64,000 bases of DNA, taken from assembly GCF_024171865.1 (NCBI RefSeq), contig NZ_JAMTCN010000009.1, positions 86,417 to 150,416 of the forward strand, read 5' to 3'. Shown here one piece after another: positions 26,570-38,500 of this stretch. This DNA comes from Prauserella aidingensis (GTDB lineage Bacteria > Actinomycetota > Actinomycetes > Mycobacteriales > Pseudonocardiaceae). The translations under genes and the position numbers were made by a program. Below the pieces are notes generated by a model. That model saw only the letters and a list, made by a program, of their open reading frames with translations, was not told the origin of the DNA and did no database searches. How positions within the stretch are numbered: the first letter of the stretch is position 1; the number at the start of each line of letters is the position of its first letter.

Positions 26570-28296
26570 TGCCCGCTGCCACGACAACTGTGCGGGGCTG
26601 CTGGAACGCCGTCGTCAGCGTGCTCGCGCAATCCGGGGTTCGCGCAGCCTTCGGCCTGCCTGCCGATGACCTCGACCTGCTCGCAGCGGTCGCGGACTCC
26701 GACATCGACCTGACGGTCTGCCGCGACCAGCGCAACGCCGCGTTCATGGCCACCGGCTACGCCATCGCGTCCGGCCGGCCGGGGGTGTTGCTGACCGGCA
26801 AGGGCCCCGCGCTCACGAACACCGTGACCGGCCTGCTCGAGGCTCAATACTCGGCCGCACCGGTGCTGTTGATATCCGCCGGGACAGCGGTCGAACACCG
26901 CGGCGGTGGTGCGTTCCAGGAGCTTGACCAGCTCTCGGTCGTCGCGCCGTTGACCAAGTGGGCGGCCAGGGTGGACCATCCCGACCGGCTGGTGCCGATG
27001 TTGCGACGCGCCGTGCTCGCGGCGACGAGCGGCACACCGGGCCCCGTCTACCTCGAGGTGCCCGATCACCTGCTGACCGACGAGATCCCGCTTACGGTCG
27101 ATACGACCGTGGTCGAGCGCCCCGCGACGGTGACCGTGGCGGCCGACTCGGCCGCCTCGTCGTCACTGCGCCGGGCACGCCGTCCACTGCTGCTCGTCGG
27201 GGGCGGAATGCGGCACCGTAACGCGAACCGGCTGGTGGAGACGTTCGCCGAGACCTACGGCGCGGCCGTCGCGTGCACCGCGAGCGGGCGCGGCACCGTC
27301 GACGAATCCTGTGACCTGTTCGTCGGCCTCTCCGGGCTGTACCTGCCACCACAGGCTGCTCCACTACTGGCCGAAGTGGACTGTGTGATCGCGCTCGGGA
27401 GCAGGCTGGAGGAAACCGCGACCTACGACTGGCCCGCGTCCTTCGGCCGTGAAACACCCGTCGTCCAGGTGAATGTGGAGGCCACCGAGTTCGCGACGGG
27501 CTTCGCGGGGCCGAAGATCCTCGCCGACGGAGGCGCCCTGCTCGCCGCCTGGCTGGCGACCGCGGAGCCCGGATCCCGTACCGCGTGGACCGATCGCGTA
27601 CGCGAAGTTCATCAGCAACTGCGCACCGATCACGCGGACGAATTGGCGCGACTGCGGAAGGCCCCTGACCTGCACGTCGCCGAAGTGCTCACGACCGTGG
27701 ACGAGGTCGTACCGGCCGACCGGATCCTGGTGCAGGAGAACGGGCTCCAGGACATGTGGTCGTATCGATTCCCGTTCTACGCCTGCGACGGAACCGGAAG
27801 CTCGGTGGTCCCGTCTGAACAGACGGCTCTGGGTTTCGGAGCCGCCGCAGCGATCGGGGTACGGCATGCCGCAGGCGGCCGCCCGGTCGTCGCACTCGTC
27901 GGTGACGGAGCGTTCGACCTGGCCGCTGCCGACATGCCGACTGCGGTGAACTGCGGCGGACTGCTCTACGTCGTGCTGCGCAACGGCGGTTACGGCTGGC
28001 TTCAGTCGCAACTCGACGGGCGCTCCGATCCGGTCCCCGGATTCACGTTCGTCGACCCGGCTGCGCGAGAGCGGCGAGGCCCTGAGCTTGCAGGACTGCG
28101 CCAGTTCACCGTCGAGGACACGGCGCAGCTGTCCGAAGTGGTCGGCCGGGCGTGGGCGTACTGCGCCGAGGGCGGTGTCGCCGTGCTGAACGTGCCGGTG
28201 CGGATGGACGACGCCCTGTTCGGCTCCGACGTCGCCGGCGGCGACTTTCCGGTGGTGTCAACCGCTGCCGGCGCCGCATCTGTTGGAAGGGACTGA
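26566..28296 (+). CDS. Thiamine-diphosphate-dependent enzyme, acetolactate-synthase-like
   Basis: A 576-residue three-domain ThDP enzyme of the acetolactate synthase/2-oxoacid decarboxylase superfamily: pyrimidine-binding domain (1-170), central domain (180-330) and pyrophosphate-binding domain (350-540) with LVGDGAFDLAAADMP near 445 and a shortened NN motif (RNGGYGW). In most relatives the residue that activates ThDP is Glu in an HEQ-type motif before the NAAFMATGYA helix; here it is Asp54 (CRDQRNAAFMATGYA). The reaction could be decarboxylation of a 2-oxo acid or carboligation onto an aldehyde, possibly the product of the upstream fusion protein; this is inference. It is translationally coupled to that gene. 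Confidence 0.82.
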   Translation: MMPAATTTVRGCWNAVVSVLAQSGVRAAFGLPADDLDLLAAVADSDIDLTVCRDQRNAAFMATGYAIASGRPGVLLTGKGPALTNTVTGLLEAQYSAAPVLLISAGTAVEHRGGGAFQELDQLSVVAPLTKWAARVDHPDRLVPMLRRAVLAATSGTPGPVYLEVPDHLLTDEIPLTVDTTVVERPATVTVAADSAASSSLRRARRPLLLVGGGMRHRNANRLVETFAETYGAAVACTASGRGTVDESCDLFVGLSGLYLPPQAAPLLAEVDCVIALGSRLEETATYDWPASFGRETPVVQVNVEATEFATGFAGPKILADGGALLAAWLATAEPGSRTAWTDRVREVHQQLRTDHADELARLRKAPDLHVAEVLTTVDEVVPADRILVQENGLQDMWSYRFPFYACDGTGSSVVPSEQTALGFGAAAAIGVRHAAGGRPVVALVGDGAFDLAAADMPTAVNCGGLLYVVLRNGGYGWLQSQLDGRSDPVPGFTFVDPAARERRGPELAGLRQFTVEDTAQLSEVVGRAWAYCAEGGVAVLNVPVRMDDALFGSDVAGGDFPVVSTAAGAASVGRD

Positions 28297-28302
28297 CACG
28301 AC

Positions 28303-29559
28303 ATGAAGACACGGCGTGGGAACGAACGTCGAGTGGTGATCACCGGATGGGGCGCCGTCACCCCGCTCGGACCGAACGTCGCCGAGACGTGGGAGGCGCT
28401 CATCACCGGTACCAGCGGTATCGGGCCCGTTACGTGCGTCGACGCGTCCGACCTTCCGACGAGTATCGCTGGTGAGGTGAAGGGATTCGACGCGGCGAAG
28501 TACCTGTCGCACAAACAACTCCGGCGGATGGACCCGTACTCGCGATACGCGTTCGCGGCCGCCGACGAAGCGCTGACCTCGGCCAAGTTCGAGCTCGACG
28601 AAGACAGGTCACCGCGTACGGGCGTACTGATCGGCAGCGGCTACGGCGCGATGTCCTCCATCAACGATCACGTCCTCACCTTGGAGAACAAGGGACCGCG
28701 CCGGGTGAGCCCACACGCCCCGGTGATGGGCGCGATCGACAGTGCTGCCCTGGAAATCAGCCTCCACTACGGAATCACCGGACCGAGCCGCGCCATGAGC
28801 AGCGCGTGCGCCTCGGGAGCTGATGCGATCGGTGAGGCTGCTCGCTGGATCCGGCACGGCATGGTCGACACCGCTGTCGCCGGCGGAGCGGAACACATCA
28901 TCACCCGGGTCGATCTGTCGGCGAGCGGGAACGCCAAGGCGCTCTCCCGCCGGATGGATGCGCCGACGGAGGCGTCCCGGCCGTTCGACACGGACCGTGA
29001 CGGATTCGTCATGAGCGCCGGATCCGCGGTTCTCGTCCTCGAGACCGAAGAAGCCGCGGTCGCCCGTGGCGCCCCGATTCTGGCTGAACTCGCCGGTTAC
29101 GCGTCGACCTCGGACGCCCATCACATCACCGCCCCGCATCCCGAAGGGCGCGGTGTGCGAGCGGCCATGCGGGGAGCGCTCGCCGACGCGGGCCTGAACG
29201 CGACCGACGTGGACTACGTCAACGCACACGGGACGAGCACACCGCTCAACGATCCCGCCGAGGTGGAATCCCTGCACGCGGTGCTCGGCGGACACGCCGG
29301 GGCGATCCCTGTGAGCTCCACCAAGTCGATGACCGGGCACATGATCGGCGCAGCAGGGGCGATCGAGGCTGTCGTGAGTGGAATGGCGATCCAGAGCGGC
29401 ATCGTCCCGCCCACGATCAACTGCCACGACCCGATCGACACCTCGATCAACTTCGTCGCTCACGAGGCGCAACAACACCACATCGACGTCGTGATGAGCA
29501 ATTCGTTCGGCTTCGGCGGGCACAACGCGGTACTCGTTCTGCGCAGGTGGGAAGGCTGA
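28303..29559 (+). CDS. FabF-type beta-ketoacyl-ACP synthase II
   Basis: A 418-residue ketosynthase of the FabF/KAS II type. The Cys-His-His catalytic triad is intact: Cys169 in [14 protein letters not shown], His308 in [11 protein letters not shown] and His near 346 in [12 protein letters not shown]. Such enzymes condense malonyl-ACP with acyl-ACP in fatty-acid or polyketide chain extension. No ACP, acyltransferase or FabH gene accompanies it, so it presumably borrows the housekeeping ACP. Placed seven bases after the ThDP gene and overlapping the leader of the first NRPS, it most likely helps build the acyl group of the peptide; a resistant target copy is the alternative. Confidence 0.88.
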   Translation: MKTRRGNERRVVITGWGAVTPLGPNVAETWEALITGTSGIGPVTCVDASDLPTSIAGEVKGFDAAKYLSHKQLRRMDPYSRYAFAAADEALTSAKFELDEDRSPRTGVLIGSGYGAMSSINDHVLTLENKGPRRVSPHAPVMGAIDSAALEISLHYGITGPSRAMSSACASGADAIGEAARWIRHGMVDTAVAGGAEHIITRVDLSASGNAKALSRRMDAPTEASRPFDTDRDGFVMSAGSAVLVLETEEAAVARGAPILAELAGYASTSDAHHITAPHPEGRGVRAAMRGALADAGLNATDVDYVNAHGTSTPLNDPAEVESLHAVLGGHAGAIPVSSTKSMTGHMIGAAGAIEAVVSGMAIQSGIVPPTINCHDPIDTSINFVAHEAQQHHIDVVMSNSFGFGGHNAVLVLRRWEG

Positions 29560-29567
29560 GCACGTAC

Positions 29568-32500
29568 ATGGCCGACAGCGCTGGTTCGGGGAAGCAGGAA
29601 TACATGCGGGAGGGCGAGTCCACCGTGCAACGCCGCCGATTGTCCACGGCACAGTCGGGTATCTGGTACGCCCAACAGCTGAACCCCGACAACCCGATCG
29701 TGATCTCGGAGTATCTGGAGATTCACGGTGACATCGACGCTGCCCTCTTCGCTGAAGCCTTGCGCCGCACGGTCGACGAGGCCGAGACCACTCAGGTCCG
29801 GTTCGTCGCCGACGAGGCGGGAGTGTGGCAGTACCCCGAAGCCGAAACGCACCTGCACGTAGTCGACGTCTCCGATGCCGCTGACCCGATGGCAGATGCA
29901 CTCACGTGGATGGAAGCGGACCTGTACCGCGAGTTCGATTACACCGGCGCTCCGCTGTCTGTTGACGCACTGTTCCGGATCGAGCCCGGGAAACACGTCT
30001 ACTACCAGCGCAATCATCACTTGATCGGCGACGGAGCGAGCGGCCGCATCTTCACCGACCGGCTCGCCGAGATCTATACGGCGCTCGCGACCGGCACCGA
30101 GTATCGCGAGGCGTACTTCGCGTCGCTGGACGAGTGCCTGGCGGAGGAGGAGAAGTACCGCTCGTCTCCCGCGTTCGAACGCGACCGCGAGTACTGGTCG
30201 GCCCGGCTCGAGGATTCCCCACCGCCGGTCGGGCTTACCGCGTCCACCGAGCAAGCCAGCGCGAAACCGGTGCGCGCCTCAACGACCGTGGGGTCCGGAT
30301 TGATGGCCCCGCTACGCGAGTTGTCGCGGGAGACGGCCACGACCTGGTCGATGGGCCTGGTCGCGGCCGCAGCGGCGTACCTGCACCTGAAGACCGGGGC
30401 ACCTACCGTTCCGATCGGTTTCCCCGTGATGGCCCGCAAGAGCAAGCTACTGCGGCAGACACCGGTCATGACGAGCAACATCCTGCCGCTGGTTCCCGAG
30501 CTCGACCCCTCGGCGAGTTTCGCCGAGCTCCTGCGGCACACCACCGCTGAGGCGCGAGAGCTGCTCAAACACCAGCAGTACCGGCAGGAGGACATCCTGC
30601 GCGACCTCGGCCGCACCCGTGGGGCTGGTCAGCTCGCAGGACTGGTGGTGAACGTGATGCCGTTCGACTACAACGTCACGTTCGCCGGGCACCCGGTCAC
30701 TGCGCACAACCTGTCGAACGGTGTGATCGACGACATCGCGATCAACGCCTACGACCGATTGGACGGCGAGGAGGTACTCCTCGAGTTCAACGGCAACTCC
30801 AACCTCTACTCGAGCGGCGAGATCCAGAGCCATCTCGACGACTTCATGCAGCTGTTCGAGCGGCTCGTGGCCGACCCTGAGCGTGCACTCGGTCGACTCG
30901 ACCTCATCGGCGAGGCCGAGCGGAAGCTGGTGCTGGGGACGTGGAACGACACGACGCGGCCCTTGCCCGGCCCCGAAACGCTGACGGATCTACTCGATGC
31001 GCAAGCGAGGCGCAGTCCGGATGCGGTGGCGGTGATCGAAGGCGAGCGGCAGCTGTCCTATGCCGACCTGCATGCCCGAGCGGACCACCTGGCTGCGCAG
31101 TTGCGCACGGCGGGCGCCGGCCCCGACCGCGTGGTGGGGGTGCTGTTGCCACGGTCCGCCGATCTGGTGGTGACTCTGCTCGCCGTGCTCGAATCGGGCG
31201 CCGCCTACCTGCCCCTGGAATCCCACCTGCCCGACGACCGGTTGGCGTTGATGCTGCACGACGCCGCCGTCTGCTGCGTCGTCACCACCACCGCGCTCGC
31301 CGGACGACTCCCCGACGACGTCCCCGCTCTACGACTGGACGCCCTGCCCACCGAACCGCCGCCGGTGTTTGAGCCGGTTGCCCGGCCTGGTCCGGACAAC
31401 CTCGCCTATGTCATTTACACCTCCGGCTCCACCGGAACCCCCAAAGGTGTCGGTGTCCCCCACCGGGGCATCGCCAACCGGCTGCAGTGGATGCAGGCCG
31501 AGTACCAGCTCACCGGCACCGACCGCGTGTTGCAGAAGACTCCGTACGGCTTCGACGTGTCGGTATGGGAGTTCTTCTGGCCACTCATCACGGGTGCAAG
31601 CGTCGTGGTGGCCAAGCCCGATGGTCACACCGATCCTGCCTACCTCATCAGCGAGATCGTCGCCCGCGGCGTCACCACAGTGCACTTCGTCCCGTCCATG
31701 CTGGACGCTCTGCTCGCCCACCCCGCCGCCGGGCAGTGCGGCACCACGCTGCGCCACATCATGTGCAGCGGTGAGGCCCTCCCAGGAACCACGATGGAAA
31801 AGTGCCTGTCCGTCATCGGAGCGCCGCTGTACAACCTGTACGGCCCGACCGAGGCGTCCGTCGATGTCACCGCTTGGACTGCCCGGCCCGGCCACAATCG
31901 CGTCCCCATCGGCAGTCCCATCTGGAACACCCGCACCTACATCCTCGACGCCCGCCTCATGCCGGTCCCGCCCGGTGTCACCGGCGAGATCTACCTCGCC
32001 GGTACCCAGCTCGCCCGCGGCTATCTCGCCAGGCCCGGGCTGTCGGCGGAGCGGTTCACCGCCGACCCCTACGGGCCGGCCGGCACCCGCATGTACCGCA
32101 CCGGCGACCTCGGCCACTGGAACGACAACGGCACCATCACATACCTGGGCCGCACGGACCATCAGGTGAAGATCCGCGGGCAACGGGTGGAACTGGGCGA
32201 GATCGAGGCCGTCCTCGCCCGGCACCCGAGCGTGCAGCGGATCGCCGTCGTCGTCCGCGAAGACCGGCCCGGCGACCAACGACTCACCGCATACGTCGTA
32301 CCCCATGCCGATACGGGTTCCGAGAGCCTCACGGAGGCGCTGCGGGCTCACTCGGAGGCGCAGCTGCCCGGCTACATGACGCCCGGGACGTTCATCACAC
32401 TCGACGCGCTCCCCCTCACCACCAACGGAAAACTCGACCACGCAGCCCTGCCCACCCCCGGCCACACGGCCACCGGCCGCGAACCGTGCACGCGGACCGA

Positions 32501-35500
32501 GCAGCTGCTCGCCTCACTTTTCGGCGAGGTACTCGGGGTCGCGGACATCGGTGCGGACGACGACTTCTTCGCCCTCGGTGGACACTCGTTGCTGGCCACC
32601 AAGCTGGTCGGGCACCTGCGTTCCGTAGCGGGCGTCGACGTGCCGATGCGAGCCGTCTTCGACGCGCCCACGGTTGCCGAACTGGCCGCTCACGTCGACG
32701 TTCACGGGGCCGGCGGCACCGGCCTTCCCAGCATCACCGCCCGCGAACGACCGGAACTCGTCCCGTCGTCGTTCGCCCAGCAGAGGCTGTGGTTCCTGAA
32801 CCGGCTCGACGAAGCGGGCGGGCTCTACAACATCCCCATCCCGCTGCGCCTTCGCGGGACGCTCGATCGGGATGCACTGTTCACGGCGCTCGGCGATGTC
32901 CTCGCCCGACACGAACCGCTGCGGACCGTGTTCGACGAGGACGACGCCGTGGTCGGCGGGCTTCGGCAGATCCCGCTTCGCGCTGAGGAGGCGCGACGTC
33001 GCCTCCTCGACTCGGTGGAGACCGAGCTCTGCGGGGAGAGCGCCCTTCCCGAGCGGCTCGTCGACGCCGCGAACCACCGGTTCGACCTCGCGACCGAATT
33101 GCCGATCCGCCCGTCGTTGTTAGAGTTGGGGCCCACCGAGCACGTCCTGCTCCTCGTGGTGCACCACATCGCCGGCGACGGCTGGTCGCTCGCGCCCCTG
33201 CTGACGGACCTACGCGACTCCTATCGCGCCCGGCTGGCCGGCAGCGCCCCTGACCTCGACGAGCCGGCGGTGGAGTACGCGGATTTCGCCGTGTGGCAGC
33301 GCGAGTCGCTCGGCGACGTGGATACTCCGGGCAGCGTGCTCGCACACCAAGCCGAGTTCTGGCGTGCCGAGCTCGCAGGACTACCCGATGTCTTGTCGTT
33401 GCCCACCGACCACCCCCGTCCGGCGATCGCCACCTATCGCGGCGGACGGGTCCCGTTCACACTGTCCGAAGAGGACTATGCGGGAATCGCCGCGCTGGCG
33501 AGAACGAGTCGGGCAAGCGTGTTCATGGTGTTGCAGGCCGCGATCGGCGCGATGCTGACCCGCCTCGGCGTGGGTACCGATGTCCCGCTGGGAACGGTCG
33601 TCGCGGGACGACACGACGAGGCACTCGACACGTTGGTGGGCTCGTTCGTCAACACGCTCGTGCTGCGCACCGACACGTCGGGAAACCCCACCTTCACGGA
33701 GCTGCTCAACCGGGTCCGGCGCACCGACCTGGCGGCGTTCAGCAATCAGGACATGCCGTTCGAACGGTTGGTGGACCTTCTCAACCCGGAACGCTCGCTC
33801 GCTCGGCACCCGCTGTTTCAGGTGTTGCTGGTCCTGCAGAACACCCCACAGCCCGAGCTGGACCTGCCCGGCCTCGACGTCGAACCGGAGGATCTGCCCG
33901 CCACGGTGTCGAAGTTCGACCTGTGGTTCGACCTGCGTGAGACGTTCGACGACCAGGGCGAGGCATGCGGACTGACCGGTGAGATCGAGTACGCGGCCGA
34001 CCTGTTCGAGCCGCGAACCGTGCGGCTGCTGGGGGAACGACTCGTGCGCCTGCTGCGCGACGTCGTCGCCGCCCCCGACACACGGCTGGCCCACACGGAC
34101 ATCCTGTCCTCATCCGAGCGGGAGCGCGTACTCGTCGAGTGGAACGACACCGACACCGAGCGGGTGCACCCCACGCTCGTCGACGTTCTCGAGGCAGTAG
34201 GACCGGACCAGTTCGGTGATGCCACGGCCGTCGTTTGCGGCCCCGAATCCCTCACTTACGCCGATCTGCACGGCCGGGCCAACCGGCTGGCCCGGCTGCT
34301 CGTCGCACGCGGAGCGGGGCCGGACGCTCTCGTCGCGGTCTCGTTGCCGCGTACCCCGGACCTGGTCGTGGCACTCCTCGCTGTGTTGAAGGCCGGAGCC
34401 GCCTACCTTCCCGTCGACCCGGGTTATCCGGCCGAACGCATCGACTTCATGCTCAGCGACGCCGCTCCGACATGCCTGCTCACTGACAAGGCCACGGCGG
34501 CGGCGCTGCCGTCGACCGATGTGCCGACACTTCGGCTCGACGATGAACCGCTCCGCGCCGAGTCCGCCGGTTACTCCGACCGCCGACTGACCGATGGGGA
34601 GCGGCCCGCGCCGGGCGGCGAGAACCTGGCCTACGTCATCTACACCTCCGGATCGACCGGGCGCCCGAAGGGCGTGGCCGTGTCGCACCGGTCGGCCGCC
34701 GATCTGGTGTGCTGGGCCACGGAGCGGTTCGGAGCGGACCGGCTCTCGTCGGTTCTGCTGGCCACGTCGATGAACTTCGACGTGTCGGTGTTCGAGTTGT
34801 TCTCCCCGCTGGCCGTCGGCGGCCGAGTGGACATCACCGACAATCTGCCCGCGCTGCTCGACCGAGGCGGGTGGTCCGGAAGCCTCGTCAGCGGGGTGCC
34901 GTCGGTGTTCGCCCAGACACTCGACGCCGGAGTCGACCTGAGTGCCAGGACAGTCGTGCTCGCGGGCGAAGGGCTTCCTGCCCAGGTGTTCAACCAAGTC
35001 CGCCGCGCGTTGCCGAACGCCGAGATACACAACATCTACGGGCCGACCGAGGCCACTGTCTACTGCCTCGGCTGGCAGGCCCCGGACGGCGCGGTGCTGG
35101 ACCGTTCCGCACTCACCGGCACCCCTCTGGCCAACACCAGGGCGTACGTGCTGGACGCCGATCTACGGCCGGTGCCACCGGGAGTGCCCGGGGAGCTATA
35201 CATCGCCGGGCTCGGCCTCGCTCGGGGTTACCTGCGCCGGCCCGGCCTGACCTCGGAGCGATTCGTCGCCGACCCGTACGGCCCCGTCGGTTCGCGGATG
35301 TACCGCACGGGGGACCTGGCGCGGTGGACCGAGTCCGGCAACATCGATTACCTCGGCCGATCGGACCATCAGGTCAAGGTTCGGGGTTTCCGGATCGAAC
35401 TCGGCGAGATCGAGGCTGTGCTCGCCCGGCACGAGGACGTCGAGGGGGCCGCTGTCACGGTGCAGGACGACCGGCTCGGCGACCAGCAACTCGTGGCGTA

Positions 35501-38500
35501 CGTGGTTCCGGCGAAGGGCGCCGTACTGGACCGCGCCGCGCTGCAGGAGTTCGCCGGCACCTGGCTGGCGCGTTACCTCGTGCCGTCGGTGTTCGTCGTA
35601 CTCGACGAATTCCCGTTGAACGCCAACGGAAAACTCGATCGCAACGCGTTGCCGGTCCCGGAGGACACCGCGGCGGCCAGTGCGGGACGTGACCCCGCAA
35701 CGCCGGTCGAGGAAACGCTGTGTGCGGTGTTCGCCGACGTTCTCGCCATCGACACCGTAGGCCCGGACGACGGGTTCTTCTCCCTCGGCGGGCACTCCCT
35801 GCTCGCGACCCGGCTGATCGGGCGTATCCGCACCGCGCTCGGCGTCGAACTACCCATCAAGACCGTGTTCACCGAACCCACTCCGGCGGCACTCGCACGA
35901 GTCGTCGAAACGGGTAGCCGCACCAGCCGTCGCGGCGTGGAGCCAGGGCCGAGACCGGAACGGGTGCCGTTGTCGTTCGCCCAGCAGCGCCTGTGGTTCC
36001 TGAACCGCTTGGAATCACCGGCAGGGCTCTACAACCTGCCACTCATGCTGCGGTTGTCCGGCGCACTCGACGTCGCGGCGTTGCGCGCCGCGTTCGGTGA
36101 CGTGCTGGAGCGGCACGAGTCGCTACGTACCGTGCTCCCGGACGTGGACGGCACGCCGTACCAGCAGATTCTCCCGCCGGACCAGGCCGACGACGCCTTC
36201 GACGAGGTGTTCGTCGTCGAGCCCGTCCGGCAGGAAGCCGACCACCTCGGCGAAACGCTGGACGAGCTGGCGACCCTCCGGTTCGACCTGGCGACGAGCC
36301 TGCCCTTGAAGGTGTCGGTGCTCCACGTGTCGCCCACCGAGCACGTTCTGGTGGTCGTGCTGCACCACAGTGCCGCAGACGGCTGGTCGTTCACCCCGTT
36401 CCTTGACGACCTGAGCCGCGCGTACCGGGCGCGCACCGAGGGCGGCAGTCCCGGGTTCGATCCGCTGTCGGTGCAGTACGCCGACTACGCGATCTGGCAA
36501 CGGGAGTTGCTCGACGCCGAGAGCGACGACAACAGCCTCGCCACGGAACAGCTACGGTACTGGCACGAACGACTGACCGGAATCCCCGACGTCGTGACCT
36601 TCCCCGCTGACCGGAGCAGGCCCGCCGTAGCATCGCACCGGGGCGAGTCGGTGTCGTGGCGGCTCGACCCCGAGCTGCACGCCGGCATCGTGCAGCTCGC
36701 CCGGCACCACGGTGCGAGCGTGTTCATGGTGCTGCATGCGGCGCTCGCGGCGTTGCTGACCCGGCTCGGGTCGGGCACCGACATCGTCGTCGGAACCGGC
36801 GTGGCCGGGCGCACGGACCCCGCGCTCGAGGAGCTCGTCGGGTTCTTCATCAACACACTCGTGCTGCGCACCGACACCTCGGGCGATCCACGGTTCGCCG
36901 ACCTGCTCGAGCGTGTCCGCGACGACGATCTGACTGCGTTCTCACACCAGGACCTGCCGTTCGACCGGCTGGTCGAGATCGTCGAGCCCGACCGTTCGCT
37001 GGCCCGGCACCCGTTGTTCCAGGTCATGCTGGCTCTGCAGAACACGCCCCAACCGGACCTGGACCTGCCGGGCATCACACCGTCCGTTGTGGACCGCCGG
37101 GTGAACGCCGTGAAGTTCGACCTGTTCCTCGACCTCGCCGAGCGGCACACCGATGACGGGGCGCCGGCCGGGATCGACGGCACCGTCGAGTTCGCCGTGG
37201 ACCTGTTCGACGCCGGCACGGTTCGATCGGCGCTCGACAAGCTGGCCGCGCTGCTGGCTGCCGTGGTGCACGATCCGCACGCCCGGATCTCGGCTGTCGA
37301 CGTGCTCGGGAAACACGACCGCGCTCGGGTCGTGTCGGAGTGGAACAGCACCGGGGACGCTGTCACGGGCCGTTCGGTGGTCGAGGTGTTCGCGGAGCGA
37401 GCGGCCGAGTCCCCGAACGCCGAAGCCGTCGTGTCCGACGCAGGGACGCTGAGCTATGCCAGGCTGGATGAGGAATCCGGCCGCTGGGCCGCCCGACTGG
37501 TGGAAGCGGGCATCCGTCCGGAAACACCGGTGGCGCTGCTCATGGACCGCTCGACGGACCTGGTCGTGGCGATCCTCGCGATATTGAAGGCAGGCGGCTG
37601 GTACGTGCCGCTCCACGACGCGTACCCGGTCGAGCGGTTGAACTTCATCCTCGAGGACACCGACGCACCCCTGTTGCTCACCGACCGGCAATCGCTGCCC
37701 ACGGGCCTGCGCACACCGGAACGTGTCCTGCGCACCACCGAACGGCCTGCTCAGGAGCCGCTCGCCGCTGCCCGGTGTCTGCCCGCACACCTGGCTTACG
37801 CGATGTACACCTCCGGCTCGACCGGGACTCCGAAGGGAGTCGCGGTCAGCCAGCAGAACATCGTCGCGTTGGCCCGCGACGCCTCGTTCGCACGTGGCCA
37901 CGACCGGGTGCTGGTGCACTCCTCACACGCCTTCGACGCCTCCACCTACGAAATGTGGGCGCCTCTGCTCGGCGGCGGTACGGTGGTCCTGGCGCCTCCG
38001 GGCGAGGTCGACATCGCTACACTGAGCCGTGCACTCGCCGACCACGACGTGAGCTCGGTGTTCCTCACGACCGGCTTGTTCCGGGCCGTGGCGGCGGAGG
38101 CCCCGGAATGTCTCGCAGGCCTCCGCGAGGTCTGGACCGGTGGTGAAGTCGTGCCGGTCACCGCGGTGGAACGTGTCCGTGCACACTGCCCGGATCTGAC
38201 GGTCGTCGACGTGTACGGACCCACCGAAACGACCACGTTCGCGACGCGCTGGTATCTGCGGCCGGACGAGGAGATTCCCGAGCCGCTGCCGATCGGAACG
38301 CCGATGGACGGCACCCGGGCCTACGTGCTCGATGAGCGGTTGTGCCCGGTCCCGCCGGGGGTGCCCGGTGAGTTGTACCTGGCCGGGGACGGGCTGGCCC
38401 GCGGCTATCTCGATCGGCCGGGTCCCACTGCCGAACGGTTCGTGGCCGACCCGTTCGGTGCCTACGGCAGGCGGTTGTATCGCACCGGCGACGTCGTCCG

